The translations under genes were made by a program, and so were the position numbers. A stretch of 64,000 nucleotides of DNA, from positions 69,374,177 to 69,438,176 of the forward strand of contig NC_080582.1 of assembly GCF_029962835.1 (NCBI RefSeq), in the 5' to 3' direction. Under the pieces are notes generated by a model, which saw only the letters and a list, made by a program, of their open reading frames with translations, made no database searches and was not told the origin of the DNA. Positions within the stretch are counted from its first letter, which is position 1. Each line of letters opens with the position of its first letter. Shown here piece after piece: positions 12,080-24,324 of the stretch. The DNA is from Magnolia sinica. Its lineage: Eukaryota > Streptophyta > Magnoliopsida > Magnoliales > Magnoliaceae.

Positions 12080-12240
12080 AATAGAGGCCCACTCTGATAT
12101 ACATAAGGCCCATGTGATTAGGCCCATCTTAATGTATTTGTGGCTCATCGTTGAGGCCCACCTTGATATATATATACGAGACCCATGTATGAGGCCCATT
12201 TGATGTACTGGAGGCCCGTGGGTCAAGGCCCAATAGGACG
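12080..12240. repeat. AGGCCCA-spaced minisatellite in the LTR
   Basis: AGGCCCA(T/C) recurs every 20-45 bp, alternating with TGATATA or TTGATGTA phrases. The same array is at 20880-21050 in the right LTR and at 49970-50250 in the solo LTR, so it is a fixed part of this LTR family. Confidence 0.6.
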
Positions 12241-13723
12241 TACGTAAGGCCTATTATAGTGTGATTCCACCATGGTGTATGTGTTGACCTTTATAACGGG
12301 CTATGCCTTGGGAGCAATGATGGTTTGATGTCCACATTGTAAGGATAATGTTGGTTAAATGTCCGCATTATGACTCTCCCTAGGGCCCATTGATAGGCCC
12401 ATACTTGTAGCACGTAGGCCGTCTAGGCCCATCTTCATTATGACAGAGCCCATCACCACATAACTTGTTTAGTATAGATCCATGATTCATGATCATACGC
12501 ATCATATGTATGCCTGATATGAGGAGTGACTGATTATAGCATATGCCTCCGGGTAGATTGTTTATGGGCTCCCTGATAGGCGGAGTTGCCCCACATGAGC
12601 GCTCGGTACGCGCAGGATTGTTGCATGTCTGATAGTATGATTCATGCACTTGCATTTGTGTGATTGTGATTATTGTATGCCCTAGCGACATCAGGGCCAT
12701 AGCCTCCACAGACACATCATGGGTGGCTGGATTGGATACCGAAAATATTGTTACTAAGCATCGGGGCGCCATAGATGTCCTTGGGTAAAAATCCCTAAAC
12801 CCGATGGTACCAGAGGATGACTCCAACGTCGAGACCGAGTAGATATATGAGAGCACGAGGGCTAAATACCAGGAGGCCGCGTCTCCCACTATATCGTGGT
12901 CGGTTGGAAAGGGGTGTGGCCTTACTCGCTCGAGAGTAGGGTGCAATACTAAGCTGAGTTTGACCAGCTCATGAATAGGTCCATTATCGATGTGTTGGAT
13001 AGGTATTGACAGACTATTGGCCAGGCGGATAGTGAGGTTTCTTACGCTCACTTGGACTGTGCGGCTAGGAGAGCGGCAGTGCCATTTGGAGTGTACTGAA
13101 CCCCGGTGATTATCCAGAATGAGAACTGTACTGATATATGATGAGGATTGACATGCTTGAGTTGTATCTCGCATCGCATGGCCGTGTTATGGACAATAGC
13201 ATTCATATCTTGTACCGCATAGCCTTGGTACGGCTGCTTGCATTCATATACTCATCACCATGATTCCGCATTACTCTGACCTTGCATTCTGAGCACGCTT
13301 ATATTGCGCACACACTTACACCACCCTCTAGGCTTTCTATAAGCTTATACATGATTGATGCGTGCAGGTGATGCCAGGACGCAGCCGTAGCTTCGCCACA
13401 GTTGGAGTGTGCAGTCGAGCTTCCGGAGTTTCTGTTATTTTCATTATCTTGTATTTCTCTTTCATACGCATTGTACTCAAAGTTTTGATCATAGTGGATT
13501 TTCTGATGGTGTTTTTGTGGTTATTGTTCGTGGGTTATACTTATGGTTATACTTGTACAGGATCAAAATCATGTTTGAAATCCTCCTTGTAGAATCCCAG
13601 GATCGGAACCTGGTGTATAGGTGTCGCGAGCCAAGAATGAGGTACTATGGAGGCTGTTGGCGCCGGATTCGGTGATCAAGAATTTTGTGAGCCCGGTCTC
13701 TGAGTTTGGGGCGTGACAGAAGT

Positions 13724-13735
13724 TGGTATAAGAGC
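13724..13735 (+). other. primer-binding site of the nested chromovirus
   Basis: TGGTATAAGAGC, one change from the initiator-Met primer site TGGTATCAGAGC. It lies 5 nt after the LTR end. Confidence 0.75.
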
Positions 13736-13789
13736 ATGACTTGGGAATAACCGAGAACAACATCACATGTTTGCGATGAGCCTAGGACG

Positions 13790-15090
13790 ATTAGGTTCCG
13801 AGTGCGTAACCTTCCGATTGAGTTCCCTAATGTACGATTCTGAAGGTTGATTGGCTTCCTAAGAGAACGACCCGATCGACTCCTGCTTTACCTCATGAGG
13901 CTCCCACTTTACCACCTACGGCTCCCGTTCCACCGCCAGAGATCCCTGCTCCCCTGTCTGAGGATGACGTTCCTCCACCTGAGGCTGGTGCGAATCCGAC
14001 CGTACCTCTCCCACATACAGCAGATGTTGCAGGCCGTGACGGCTACGCTTCAGGGATAGGGTAGATGCCAAGTTGTTTCTCCAGCCCAAGCTGAGTAGGA
14101 GCGAGCAAGCACCCTTCTTCGAGAGTTCAGACAGCTCGATCCTTCACATTTCTAGGGCGAGCCAGATCTGACCGTAGCCGAGAGATGGTGCTCCGATGTA
14201 GAGAAGATCTTCGATACTATGGCATGTACGACCCAACAGCGAGTTTGGTTAATTGTATTCCTTCTCTAGGGTGAGGCAGAGCACTGGTGGATCTCCGTTA
14301 CCCGCGTCGCAGGACCTGATTATATCTGGACATGGGAGGACTTTATCGACCAATTCGAGGAGCAGTACTTCCCTAACCATATTCAACGTCAGAGAGCACT
14401 GGAGTTCGAGACTCTAGTGCAGGAGGATATGACCGTGGCGTAGTACGCGACCTGTTTTGTGGTGCTATCAAGGTTCGCGCCGTATTTGGTTGATGACGAG
14501 GGGCGAAAGGCCCACTGTTTCGAGAATGGCTTGCGTTACGGTCTTTGAGGCCGTGTGATTGGGCACGAGCTCCCGACTTTTCAGGCAGTAGTGCGGAGGG
14601 CTCATATTTATAAGACAGTAGGCCAGCACATAGAGTGATCAAGATCAAAGGAGAAGTCGGAAGTGGCAGGCCCCCTCCAGTAGCTCCTAGCAGTATCAAC
14701 GACCACAGAGATATAGGAGCTACCCATCCGCCAGAGCACCAGTAGCACCATCGACACCTCCAGCCACACCACCTCAGAGGCAGCTTTCTGATACCTGCTA
14801 TGGATGCGGTGGGATAGGACACCGTAGGTGGGAGTGTCCTCGATCTTAGCAGCAGTAGCCAAGACCACCATAGCAGCCTCCACAACAGAAGCCATGAGCA
14901 CCGCAACAGCCTCCGCAGCAGTAACGACAGTAGATTCCACCACCGAGGCCCCCTCAATAGCAGCAGTAGCAGCAGCACCAGCCTTCGAGGCCATAGCAGC
15001 AGAGACAGCAGTTTCTAGCGCCTCAATGACATTAGCAGCAGCAGCATCCTCCGAGGGGACAGGCACCTCCCCAGCCAGCTCAGGCTAGAT
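13790..15090 (+). pseudogene. gag of the nested chromovirus, degraded
   Basis: A Pro-rich N-terminal part is followed by a gag core broken by many stops. A zinc knuckle CYGCGGIGHRRWECP lies near 14800, followed by a CAG-rich tail coding Gln/Pro. Many stops are TAG within CAG-rich runs, consistent with C-to-T decay. Confidence 0.7.
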
Positions 15091-15095
15091 TTTAC

Positions 15096-16350
15096 GTGGC
15101 TCAGCAGGACCCGCAGTCATCCGGAGGAGTCATTGAGGGTATACTTCCAGTTTTTGCATGCATCGCCCGAGTACTATTTGATTCCGGTGCTTCGCACTCA
15201 TTCATGTCTGAGGACTTTTACCGATCGACTGGATTGCCGACAGAGTCTGCGAGTGAGGGATTGACCGTATCAACGCCCTTGGGGAAGACCACAGTATTGG
15301 GTCATTTTTGTTCATCTTGCCCTATTCTGATTAGTGATATCTTTTTACCTGCTGACTTATTTGTGTTGCCGATGACAGATTTCGACGTTATCTTAGGCAT
15401 AGATTGGCTTGTCGAGTACCACGCTATCTTGGATTGCTCCGCGAGGACAGTCACGTTTTACATACCAGGCTTGCCGCAGTTTCAGTTCGTTGCCGAGCCC
15501 AGAGGAGAGCTGTTGTCATGTTTGATGTCCTGCGTAGTTGAGGAGCCCGTTGCCTTGTGTATCGATCAGTTGCTGATGGTCTGTAACTTCCCCGACGTAT
15601 TCCAGGAGATTTCAGGATTGCCGCCGCGCCGTCATATTGAGTTCCAGATCGATCTTATGCCCGGTACCGCGCCTATCTTGAAGGCCCCGTACCGTATGAC
15701 ACCGATGGAGTTGCATGAGTTGCAGCGACAGTTGGACGAGTTATGTGAGTTGGGATTCATTCGTCCAGCAGTTCACCTTGTGGAGCGCTGGTACTCTTCG
15801 TTAGGAAGAAGGATGGCTCGTTGAGGCTTTGCGTGGATTACCGCGAGCTTAACCGAGTCACGATTAAGAACAAGTACCCGCTCCTGAGGATAGATGATTT
15901 GTTTGATCAGCTGCAGGGTGCACAGTTCTTTTCGAAGATTGACCTGCATTTCGGGTATCATCAGATTCGTATCCGAGAGGAGGACATCCCAAAGACGGCT
16001 TTCAGGACGCATTATGGTTATTTTGAGTTTCAGGTCATGTCCTTTGGACTGACCAATGCACCCACGGTCTTCATGCAGTTGATAAACGAGGTCTTTCGTC
16101 CATATCTCGATTAGTTTGTTGTGGTCTTCATCGACGACATTTTGATATATTCGAGGACCCGTGAGAACTATATGCAGCATTTGGAGATCACTTTGCAAAC
16201 CCTTCGTGCCCACCAGCTGTATGTGAAGCTGAAGAAGTGTGAGTTCTGACAGGAGGTGCGGTTTCTCGATCACGTGGTGACGAGGGAGGGTATCACAGTG
16301 GACCCCTCAAAGGTTGAGGTAGTGCGTCTGTGGGCCAGCCTACGACTGCG
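15096..16350 (+). pseudogene. protease and reverse transcriptase of the nested chromovirus
   Basis: 15096-15824 is open and encodes the protease centre DSGASHSFM and the RT entry region (RRHIEFQIDLMPG). A frameshift at about 15780 damages the motif that normally precedes the LCVDYRELN block at about 15824. The RT core continues with [15 protein letters not shown] and the catalytic FIDDILIYS near 16130. TAG and TGA stops fall at expected Gln and Trp positions. Confidence 0.85.
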
Positions 16351-16491
16351 TCCGAGATCCGCAGTTTTCTTGGTTTAGCGAGATACTATCAGCGTTTCAT
16401 TGAGGGCTTCTCCCGTATCGCGGCCCCGTTGCCCAGGTTGACCCGGAAGGGCGTAGAGTTTGTTTGGAGCGATGCCTGTGAGTGAGCATTT

Positions 16492-16902
16492 ATGGAGTTG
16501 AAGCATTGCCTCACGTCTGCTCCTGTCCTCACTCTTCCCTCTGGGAGTGATGAATTTGTTGTATTTACCGATGCTTCGCGTATTGGTTTAGGTGCTGTCC
16601 TAATGCAGCAAGGGAGACCAGTGGCTTATGCGTCTTGTCAGCTCAAGGTCCATGAGTTGAACTACCCCACTCACAATTTGGAGCTGGCAGTAGTCATCTT
16701 CGCATTGATGGTGTGGAGACACTATCTCTATGGGTTCAGGTTCGAGCTCTTCTCTGACCACAAGAACTTAAAGTATCTATTCTCTCAGTCTGAGCTGAAC
16801 ATGAGACAGAGACGTTGGATGGAGCTTCTGAAGGACTATGATTTTGACCTCTCGTACCACCCAGGCAAGGCGAATGTGGTGGCGAATGTCCTTAGCTGTT
16901 AG
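16492..16902 (+). pseudogene. RNase H of the nested chromovirus
   Basis: An uninterrupted 136-codon stretch with [15 protein letters not shown], the ELAVVIFAL helix, [11 protein letters not shown] and [14 protein letters not shown], the standard gypsy RNase H signatures. It ends at a TAG. Confidence 0.85.
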
Positions 16903-17149
16903 CCACGAGACCTGGTGGCACATATAATGATTCAGGAGTGGAGGATGCTCGAGAATATAGTAGAGTACGACTTCGATTTTGGTCTGCAGTCTTCTATCGT
17001 TCAGCTATCGAGCTTGTCGATTCAACCTTCTCTTGTCGTAAGGGTAATCCAGGCTCAGCAGGAAGACGAGTCATTACAGTATTACCGAGCAGAGGAAGCA
17101 TCTGAGAGTCAGACAAATTGACAGATTGATTTTGATGGTGGACTTCGCT

Positions 17150-18190
17150 TCAGAGGCCGATTATGTATCCCGGATATTCCTGAGTTGCGTAGAGATCTTA
17201 TGACCGAGGCACATCGATCGCAGTTTTCTATCCACTCTGGCTTGACAAAGATGTATCATGATATATGGAGACAGTATTATTGGGAGGGGATGAAGCGCCA
17301 GATCGCCAGTTTTGTGGCCGAGTGTGATACATGCCAGCGTGTCAAGGCCGATTATCAGAGACCCCCTGGTCCATTGCAACTGTTGAGTGTCTCGACGTGG
17401 AAGTGGGAGCACGTATCTACTGATTTTATCGTGGGTTTGTCGAGGACTCAGCACGGTCATGACGCCATCTAGGTTGTCGTGGACTATTTGACGAAGTCGA
17501 CATATTTCCTTGCGATTCATGCGACTTGGCCTTTGGACCGGTTATGAGGTTATTTATCGAGGAGATTGTGAGACTGCACGGTGTTCCAGTCTCGATCGTT
17601 TCTAACCGAGACCCGAGGTTCACGTCTCAGTTTTGGAGGAGCTTTCAGAGAGCGATGGGCACTGATTTGTAGCTCAGCACCTCGTATCACCCGCAGACCG
17701 ATGGCCAGACCGAGAGGGTCAATCAGATCCTTGAGGACATGCTTTGGGCCTGCGTGATTGACTTCAGGGGTAGTTGGGATGAGTACTTGCGATTAACTGA
17801 GTTCGCATACAACAACAGCTATCAGATGACCATTGACATGGCTCCTTTTGAGGCATTGTATGATAGATTGTGCAGATCTCCGAGTTGTTGGACCGAGGTC
17901 AGTGAGCGGCGTCTCCTAGGTCCCGAGCTTATGCAGGAGACATCAGAGGTTATTGATATCATCAGGTAGAGGATGCGCACAGCTCAGAGCCGGCAGAAGA
18001 GTTTTGCTGATCTCCGGCGTCATTCTTTAGAGTTCGCTATTGGGGACAGAGTGTATCTCAAGGTCTCGCCTATGAAGGGCGTAGTTCGATTTGGAGTGAA
18101 GGGCAAGCTTGCCCCGAGATTCATAGGACATTTTGAGATCACTGAGCGCATTGGCGCCGTAGCCTATCGGCTTGCCTTACCATCTTAGTT
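17150..18190 (+). pseudogene. integrase of the nested chromovirus
   Basis: The zinc-binding H-H-C-C region is at 17185-17350 (EAHRSQFSIHSG, CDTCQRVK). The catalytic core follows with [16 protein letters not shown] and, after a frame break near 17540, the YHPQTDGQTERVNQ block at about 17690. The C-terminal GPY-like region is KLAPRFIGHFEI. Stops include TAG for an expected Trp (17470) and for expected Gln codons. Confidence 0.85.
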
Positions 18191-18229
18191 GTCTGACGTC
18201 CACAACGTTTTCCACGTCTCTATGTTGAG

Positions 18230-18461
18230 GAAGTGTGGGTCAGACATCGTTCCAGTTATTGATTGGTAGTCGTTGAAGGTTCGTTAGGACGCTTCTTACA
18301 TTGAGCAGCCAGTTAGTATCCTTGATCGGAAGGAGCAGGTCCTCTGAACTAAGGTCATTCCCTTGGTGAAGGTTCAGTGGGGTCACTATTCTGTTGATGA
18401 GGCGTCTTGGGAGCGTAAGGCCGAGATTCGAGAGCACTATCCCCATCTCTTCGATGATTGA
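18230..18461 (+). pseudogene. chromodomain at the integrase C terminus
   Basis: After FHVSMLRK the frame reads EQPVSILDRKE, then IPLVKVQW, ASWERKAEIR and YPHLF before a TGA at 18459-18461. This is the chromodomain of plant chromoviruses, thought to steer integration to heterochromatin. One internal TGA is present. Confidence 0.75.
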
Positions 18462-18580
18462 TTTTATGCTGTATCATATATACTGTCTCCGATTTTATAT
18501 GATGATACCATATTTCCTCTTTCTTTTTAAGTGATGTTTACTTGCAATGATTGTGTAAATTTTGAGGATAAAATTTTTAT

Positions 18581-18594
18581 TTAGAGAGGAGAGT
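18581..18594 (+). other. polypurine tract of the nested chromovirus
   Basis: TTAGAGAGGAGAGT immediately before the 3' LTR, as needed for plus-strand priming. Confidence 0.7.
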
Positions 18595-21500
18595 TGTAAG
18601 GCCCGTATCCTAGTCCTTGCCGTTCTGTAGGCTTCCGCGGTCCTCCCGATCGAATTTCGGTAACCCTCGACCTGTATCCGACATTCTATCCTAAGCCGGG
18701 TCCCACATACCAACGTCGGCTTGATTTGAAACTTGTACCTTAAAGACAGCGCTGTCGCCGCGATTCTAACGCCGTGACTCGCGCACCAAACCGATACCCA
18801 AGTCAGAAGATGTGGGCCCACGTTCCTTTTGAGGAAAACACCGCATGTTGCGAACTTCGAGGGAATCTCTACAACATGTCCCATCAATCAATCAATCAAT
18901 CAATGTTAAGTACAACTATACCTCAAGTACAATAATCCATCCCTCTTTTTCCACAAGTTAACCCTCTCTCTCCCTACCCATTCCTCCTTTTTCCAAAATT
19001 CAAACACAACCATACCTCTTTTACAAAATTTTTAAACAAACGCATCCCTCCATCACCTCTTATCATTCCAATCACTTCACTCTCTCTCTCATTTCTCAAA
19101 TCTCCCAAGCAACCCAAACTCCATACGTCCACGCTCCTCACTCCCAATTCCAAGTGTGGCCCACTCTTCCCACCTTCTCATCTTCCATCTCAACCTTCCA
19201 ACCATCATCTACCACCATCAAAACCTCATTAACCTCCATCAAAAGGTAAGCTAAGGAGCATAGGAGCCTAAGAGAGCAAGGAGGAGGCTTAGAGGTGGGT
19301 GATCCTCTATTAATTTCAATTTTTAAGGGCCCACTTATTGTGGGACCCATTTGATGTATGTGTTGTACCATGAGGGGCCCATAGTGGCGGGGTCTCTCTC
19401 TCTCTCTCTCTCTCTCTTTCCCCTTTTTCTCCCCTTTTTCCCTTTTTTTTTCCCCCTTCCTTTTTTAGATATTGGAATGGAATGCACTGGAATGGAAGGG
19501 AGTGTGGGGCCCACCATGAATTCCACACCGTCTGGGTGAATGTAACAAAAAAAAAAATAATTTTGCCTATTTACTACTAGATGTACGATGTTAATCCAAG
19601 CCGTCCATCCTTTTTAATCATTTTAAAAAAATGAACATTTTCTATAGTTTTGGAACTAGTAATCCACCAACGAGATATTTTCGTACATCAAAACCCATCT
19701 AATATTGGACTTTTTGTAGTGAGCCTGACCAACCATTTGATGTGGGCCCCCAGGAAAAAACCCCAAAAATATGTTTTTTTAAAAAAGGCGTGTTTGACGA
19801 TGGGCGGGGACCCACGGCCACCATGGGCCCCACCACCGATGTGTGTGATGACCAAACCATTTTGTGGGTCCCTTCTAATAGTGGCCCCCTCCCAAAAATT
19901 CCATATGTGGTGCTCGGTGGCCCACATCACAGAAGGTGAAGACGCCTGCCATAAAAACCCTTTTTGGGGGGCCGGAGTTTTGGATCAATGTGAAATTTGT
20001 TTTTCCTCCTCAACCTAGCTCCACGTGACTTCATCAAGGGGGTGGAAAATAAACATTAGGTGGGTCCTCAAAGTGAACAATTTGGATGTCATATAAACAA
20101 AGGGGGCCCAGTCAGTGACCTTATCAAGGATGTCATATAAAAAGATGGTGGGCCCCCGGTCCGAGTGACCTTATCAAGGTTGGATGTCAAATAAACAAGA
20201 TTTTAATGCTTCATCCGACCTTATCCATGGGTCGGATGGAAAGTAAACATTATGGGTGGGCCTCACATGGGACCCACGACGTATGTAATTATTGGTGGGG
20301 CCTTGGGACCCGGGTTGTATTCACTCCACACCATTGGAGTGGGACTCCCCAAGCTCGTGGCCCCACTTGTGTCATCCACACCGCTTCATTTATGAACCCA
20401 CCATGATGCATGTGTTGCATCCAAGCCCTCCAACCATTTTGAAAGCTTATTTTAAGGTAGGAAACTAAAATCGAATATGAAACCAAAAGGACACCGCAGA
20501 AAAAAATAGTGATGAATGCCTACCATTGAAACCCCATTTTGGGTTACAGAAGTTTTTGACCAATATGATATTTGTTTCCCTTTAAGGTCAGGTCTTTGTG
20601 ACCTTATGAACAAACTGGACGAAAATTAAATGTTATGGTGGGCCCACTGGAATTTGATAGTGGAAAATGGTTCTTGTGACCTTATGAATAGTATGGATGG
20701 AAAATAAATTCTATGGTGGGCCCACTAGAAAATTTAACAATGGAAATCATTATCGCCATTGTCATTTGTGGTATGGTCCAGATGATCTCTGGATATGATT
20801 TTTTTATAATACTCCAAATAATCCCTAATAATGGTGGAAGTATGTTGTTGGTACGGTCCATTGGTATGGTCCATTTAATAGAGGCCCACTCTGATATACA
20901 TAAGGCCCATGTGATTAGGCCCATCTTAATGTATTTGTGGCCCGTTGTTGAGGCCCACCTTGATATATATATGAGACCCATGTATGAGGCCCATTTGATG
21001 TACTGGAGGCCCATGGGTCAAGGCCCAATAGGACGTACGTAAGGCCCATTATAGTGTGATTCCATCATGGTGTATGTGTTGACCTTTATAACGGGCTATG
21101 CCTTGGGAGCAATGATGGTTTGATGTCCACATTGTAAGGATAATGTTGGTTAAATGTCCGCATTATGACTCTCCTTAGGGCCCATTGATAGGCTCATACT
21201 TGTAGCATGTAGGCCGTCTAGGCCCATCTTTAGTATGACAGAGCTTATTACCACATAACCTGTTTAGTATAGATCCATGATTCATGATCATGCGCATCAT
21301 ATGTATGCCTGATATGGGGAGTGATTGATTATATCATATGCCTCCAGGCAGATTGTTTATGGGCTCCCTGATAGGTGGAGTTACCCCACATGAGCGCTCG
21401 ATATGCACAGGATTATTGCATGTCTGATAGTATGATTCATGCACTTGCATTTGTATGATTGTGATTATTATATGCCCTAGCAACATCAGGGCTATAGCCT

Positions 21501-22515
21501 CCACAGACACATCGTGGGTGGCTGGATTGGATACCGAAAATATTGTTACTAAGCATTGGGGCGTCATAGATGTCTCTGGGTGAAAATTCCTAAACCCGAT
21601 GGTACCAGAGGATGACTCCAACATCGAGACCGAGTGGATATATGAGTGTACGAGGGCCGAATACCAAGAGGCTGCATCTCCCACTGTGTCGTGGTCGGTT
21701 GGAAAAGGGGTGTGGCCTTACTCGCCCGAGAGTAGGGGATAATACTAGGCTGAGTTTGACCAGATCGTGAATGGGTCCGCTATCGACGTGCCGAATAGGT
21801 ATTGACAGACTATTGACCAGGCGGATAGTGAGGTTTCTTACGCTCACTTGGACTATGCGGATAGGAGAGTGGCAGTGCCATTTGGAGTGTACTGAACCCT
21901 GGTGATTATTCAGAATGAGAACTGTACTAATATATGATGAGGATTGGCATGCTTCAATTGCATCTCGCATCACATGGCCATGTTATGGCCAATAGCATTC
22001 ATATCTTGCACCGCATAGCCTTGGTACGGTTGATTGCATTCATGTACTCATCACTATGATTCCGCATTACTTTGACCTTGCATTCTGAGCACGCTTATAT
22101 TACACACACACTTACACCACTCTCTAAGATTTCTATAAGCTTATGCACGATTGATGCGTGCAGGTGATGCCAGGACGCAGCCGTAGCTTCGCCACAGTTG
22201 GAGTGTGCAGTCGAGCTTCTGGAGTTTCTGTTATTTTCATTATCTTGTATTTCCCTTTCATACGCATTGTACTCAAAGTTTTTTATCATAGTGGATATTG
22301 TGATGGTGTTCTTGTGGTTATTGTTTGTGGGTTATGATTATGGTTATGCTTGTACAAAATCAAAATCATGTTTAAAATCCTCCTTATAGGATCCCAGGAT
22401 GGGAACCTGGTGTATGGGTGCCGGGAGCAAAGAATGGGGTACTATGGAGGCTGTCGGCGCCGGATTCGGCGATCGAAAATTTTGTGAGCCCGGTCTCTGA
22501 GTTTGGGGCATGACA
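18595..22515 (+). repeat. 3' LTR of the nested chromovirus (3921 bp)
   Basis: Starts TGTAAGGCCC and ends GGGGCATGACA. It is about 330 bp shorter than the left LTR because of many short deletions, concentrated at about 19480-20480. A CT microsatellite lies at 19391-19418. Confidence 0.92.
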
Positions 22516-22520
22516 ACAAT
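22516..22520. repeat. target-site duplication ACAAT (right)
   Basis: Perfect match to 9466-9470. The Tat pol sequence resumes directly after it. Confidence 0.9.
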
Positions 22521-23592
22521 AATGGTCGACTTTCTGATAGTTGACTAATCGTCCGTTTACAATGCGATACTTGGCTGACCCTCTTTGAGTCTCCTCCAAG
22601 CCGTGGTATCTACATACCACATCTCCATGAAATTCCCGACTGAGTCGGGAGTGAGAGTCGTTAAAGGAGATCAACAAGATGTAAGATGCTGTTACGCAAT
22701 AGTTATAAAAGTTTTGACCAAGGTATCAATGATCGAGTCACTAGATTCCCGAGTCGAAACTCATGAACGAGGGCAACTGGTGGAAGACCTTATTTCAGTA
22801 CCTTTGATCGAGACCGACGGATCTAAAATGGTACAAATTGGCTCGTCTCTGCGATTGCCACTGAAAAACAACCTGATAGTCTTGCTTCGACGATACACCG
22901 ATGTGTTTGTATGGAGTCATGAAGACATGCCGAGAATTGATCCATCAGTAATCACTCACCAACTCAACATCGATCCAACCTACCGGCCGATCCGATAGAA
23001 GTGACGTCCACTCGGCCCTGAAAGGTATGCTATCATTGAAGAAGAGGTCAACAAGCTCCTCAAAGCCAAATTCATGGAAGAGATATACTACCCCGAATGG
23101 GTAGCTAACATTGTACTTGTGAAGAAAGCCAATGGGAACTGGCGTGTCTGTATTGACTATATTGACCTAAATAAAGCCTGCCCAAAGGATAGTTTTCCTC
23201 TTTCGAGGATCGATCAGTTGATGAATAGTACTGCGGGGGATGAACTACTTAGTTTTATGGATGCTTATTCTGGGTACAATCAAATTGTAATGCATTAGTC
23301 TTATAAATCTAAGACCACCTTTGTCACCGACAAAGGTCTTTATTGTTATCGAGTGATACCGTTTGGTTTAAAAAATGCTAGAGCAATATATCAAAGATTA
23401 GTGAACGAAATCTTTGCTTGGTTGATCGGTCGAACCATGGAAGTGTACATTGACGACATGCTCGTCAAAAGTGTACACGTGGCCGACCATATAGCCGACT
23501 TAGAAGAAATGTTATTAATCTTACGCAAGTTTCAAATGAAGTTGAACCCGAGCAAGTATGCCTTTGGTGTGAGCTCTGGAAAGTTCCTCTGA
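22521..23592 (+). pseudogene. pol of the Tat element: RT region
   Basis: The frame resumes with MVDFLIVD just after the insertion. Conserved entry motifs follow (MKFPTESGVRVVKGDQQ, VWSHEDMPRIDPSV). The RT core reads DLNKACPKDSFPL at about 23165, SFMDAYSGYNQI, FGLKNARAIYQRLVN and the catalytic YIDDMLVKS at about 23447. Stops interrupt at several points. Confidence 0.9.
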
Positions 23593-24260
23593 TTTCTAGT
23601 CAGCCAGCGAGGAATCGAGGAAAATCTGAAAAAAAGTAAGGCATTACTCGACATGGAGTCTCCGAAAACTATAAAAGACATACAAAGATTGACTGGACGA
23701 GTAGTGACACTCAACCATTTCCTCTCCCGAGCCACCAATAAATGTCTCCCGTTCTTCAAACAATTGAAGGGACGACAAACGGTGGATTGGGCGGAAGAGT
23801 GCGAAGCAGCGTTCCAGAAATTGAAATCTTATCTCGGATCTCCGCCTCTCTTATCGAAACTGGAGCCGGGAGAAGCCCTGTTGTTGTGTCTTGCGATGTC
23901 CGAGGTAGCGGTTAGCTCGGCACTGATACGGGAGCACGAAGGAAAGTAGTTGTCGGTTGATTATGTCAGTAAAGCACTACTACTGGCAGAGACAAGATAT
24001 TGGCTTCTTGAAAAAGTGGTCTTAGTTTTAATAGTTTCCTCGCGGCAACTTCGGCCATACTTTTAAGCTCACACCATTGTCGTTATGACCGACCTCCCAT
24101 TGCGTCAGATTCTCCAGAAACCAGAAGCTTCAGGTCGACTTACGAAGTGGGCGATTGAACTTAGCGAATTCGACGTTCAATTCAAGCCGAGAGTAGTAAT
24201 CAAGGGGCAAGCCGTGGCCGACTTCATTGCTGAAGTGACACCACGAGCAGATTCGATGAC
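23593..24260 (+). pseudogene. Tat element: gypsy-type RNase H
   Basis: RLTGRVVTLNHFLSRAT, KQLKGRQTVDWAEECE and AVSSALIREHEGK are followed by TKWAIELSEFDVQFKPR. This is the original gypsy RNase H, which in Tat elements usually has decayed active-site residues. A TAG replaces an expected Gln at 23947. Confidence 0.85.
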
Positions 24261-24324
24261 TTGTAATGCCGAGCCTACTGAAGAATCGACGACCGCTTCA
24301 CCCGAGTCAGTGCCCGACTCAATC

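Larger units (their letters stand above)
9471..13718 (+). repeat. 5' LTR of the nested chromovirus (4248 bp)
   Basis: Starts TATAAGGCCC (TG of the canonical end mutated to TA) and ends GGGGCGTGACA. It contains several copies of the dispersed GTGGGCCCAC-rich repeat between about 10600 and 11940, and an array of AGGCCCA-spaced units at 12080-12240. Confidence 0.92.
9471..22515 (+). mobile_element. nested Ty3/gypsy chromovirus (Tekay/Del-like) with very long LTRs
   Basis: LTRs at 9471-13718 and 18595-22515 flank about 4.9 kb of gag-pol with protease, RT, RNase H, integrase and a C-terminal chromodomain. The domain order and roughly 4-kb LTRs fit the Tekay/Del group of chromoviruses. An initiator-Met-type primer site and a polypurine tract are present. 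gag-pol is full of stops, so it is a dead copy. It sits between protease and RT of the Tat element with a perfect 5-bp duplication. Confidence 0.93.

Noticed and set aside
14373-15066. Minus-strand ORFs of 152-201 codons rich in Leu or Ala
   Set aside because: They are antisense to the CAG-rich gag tail of the nested element. Repetitive CTG/GCT codons create long spurious frames.
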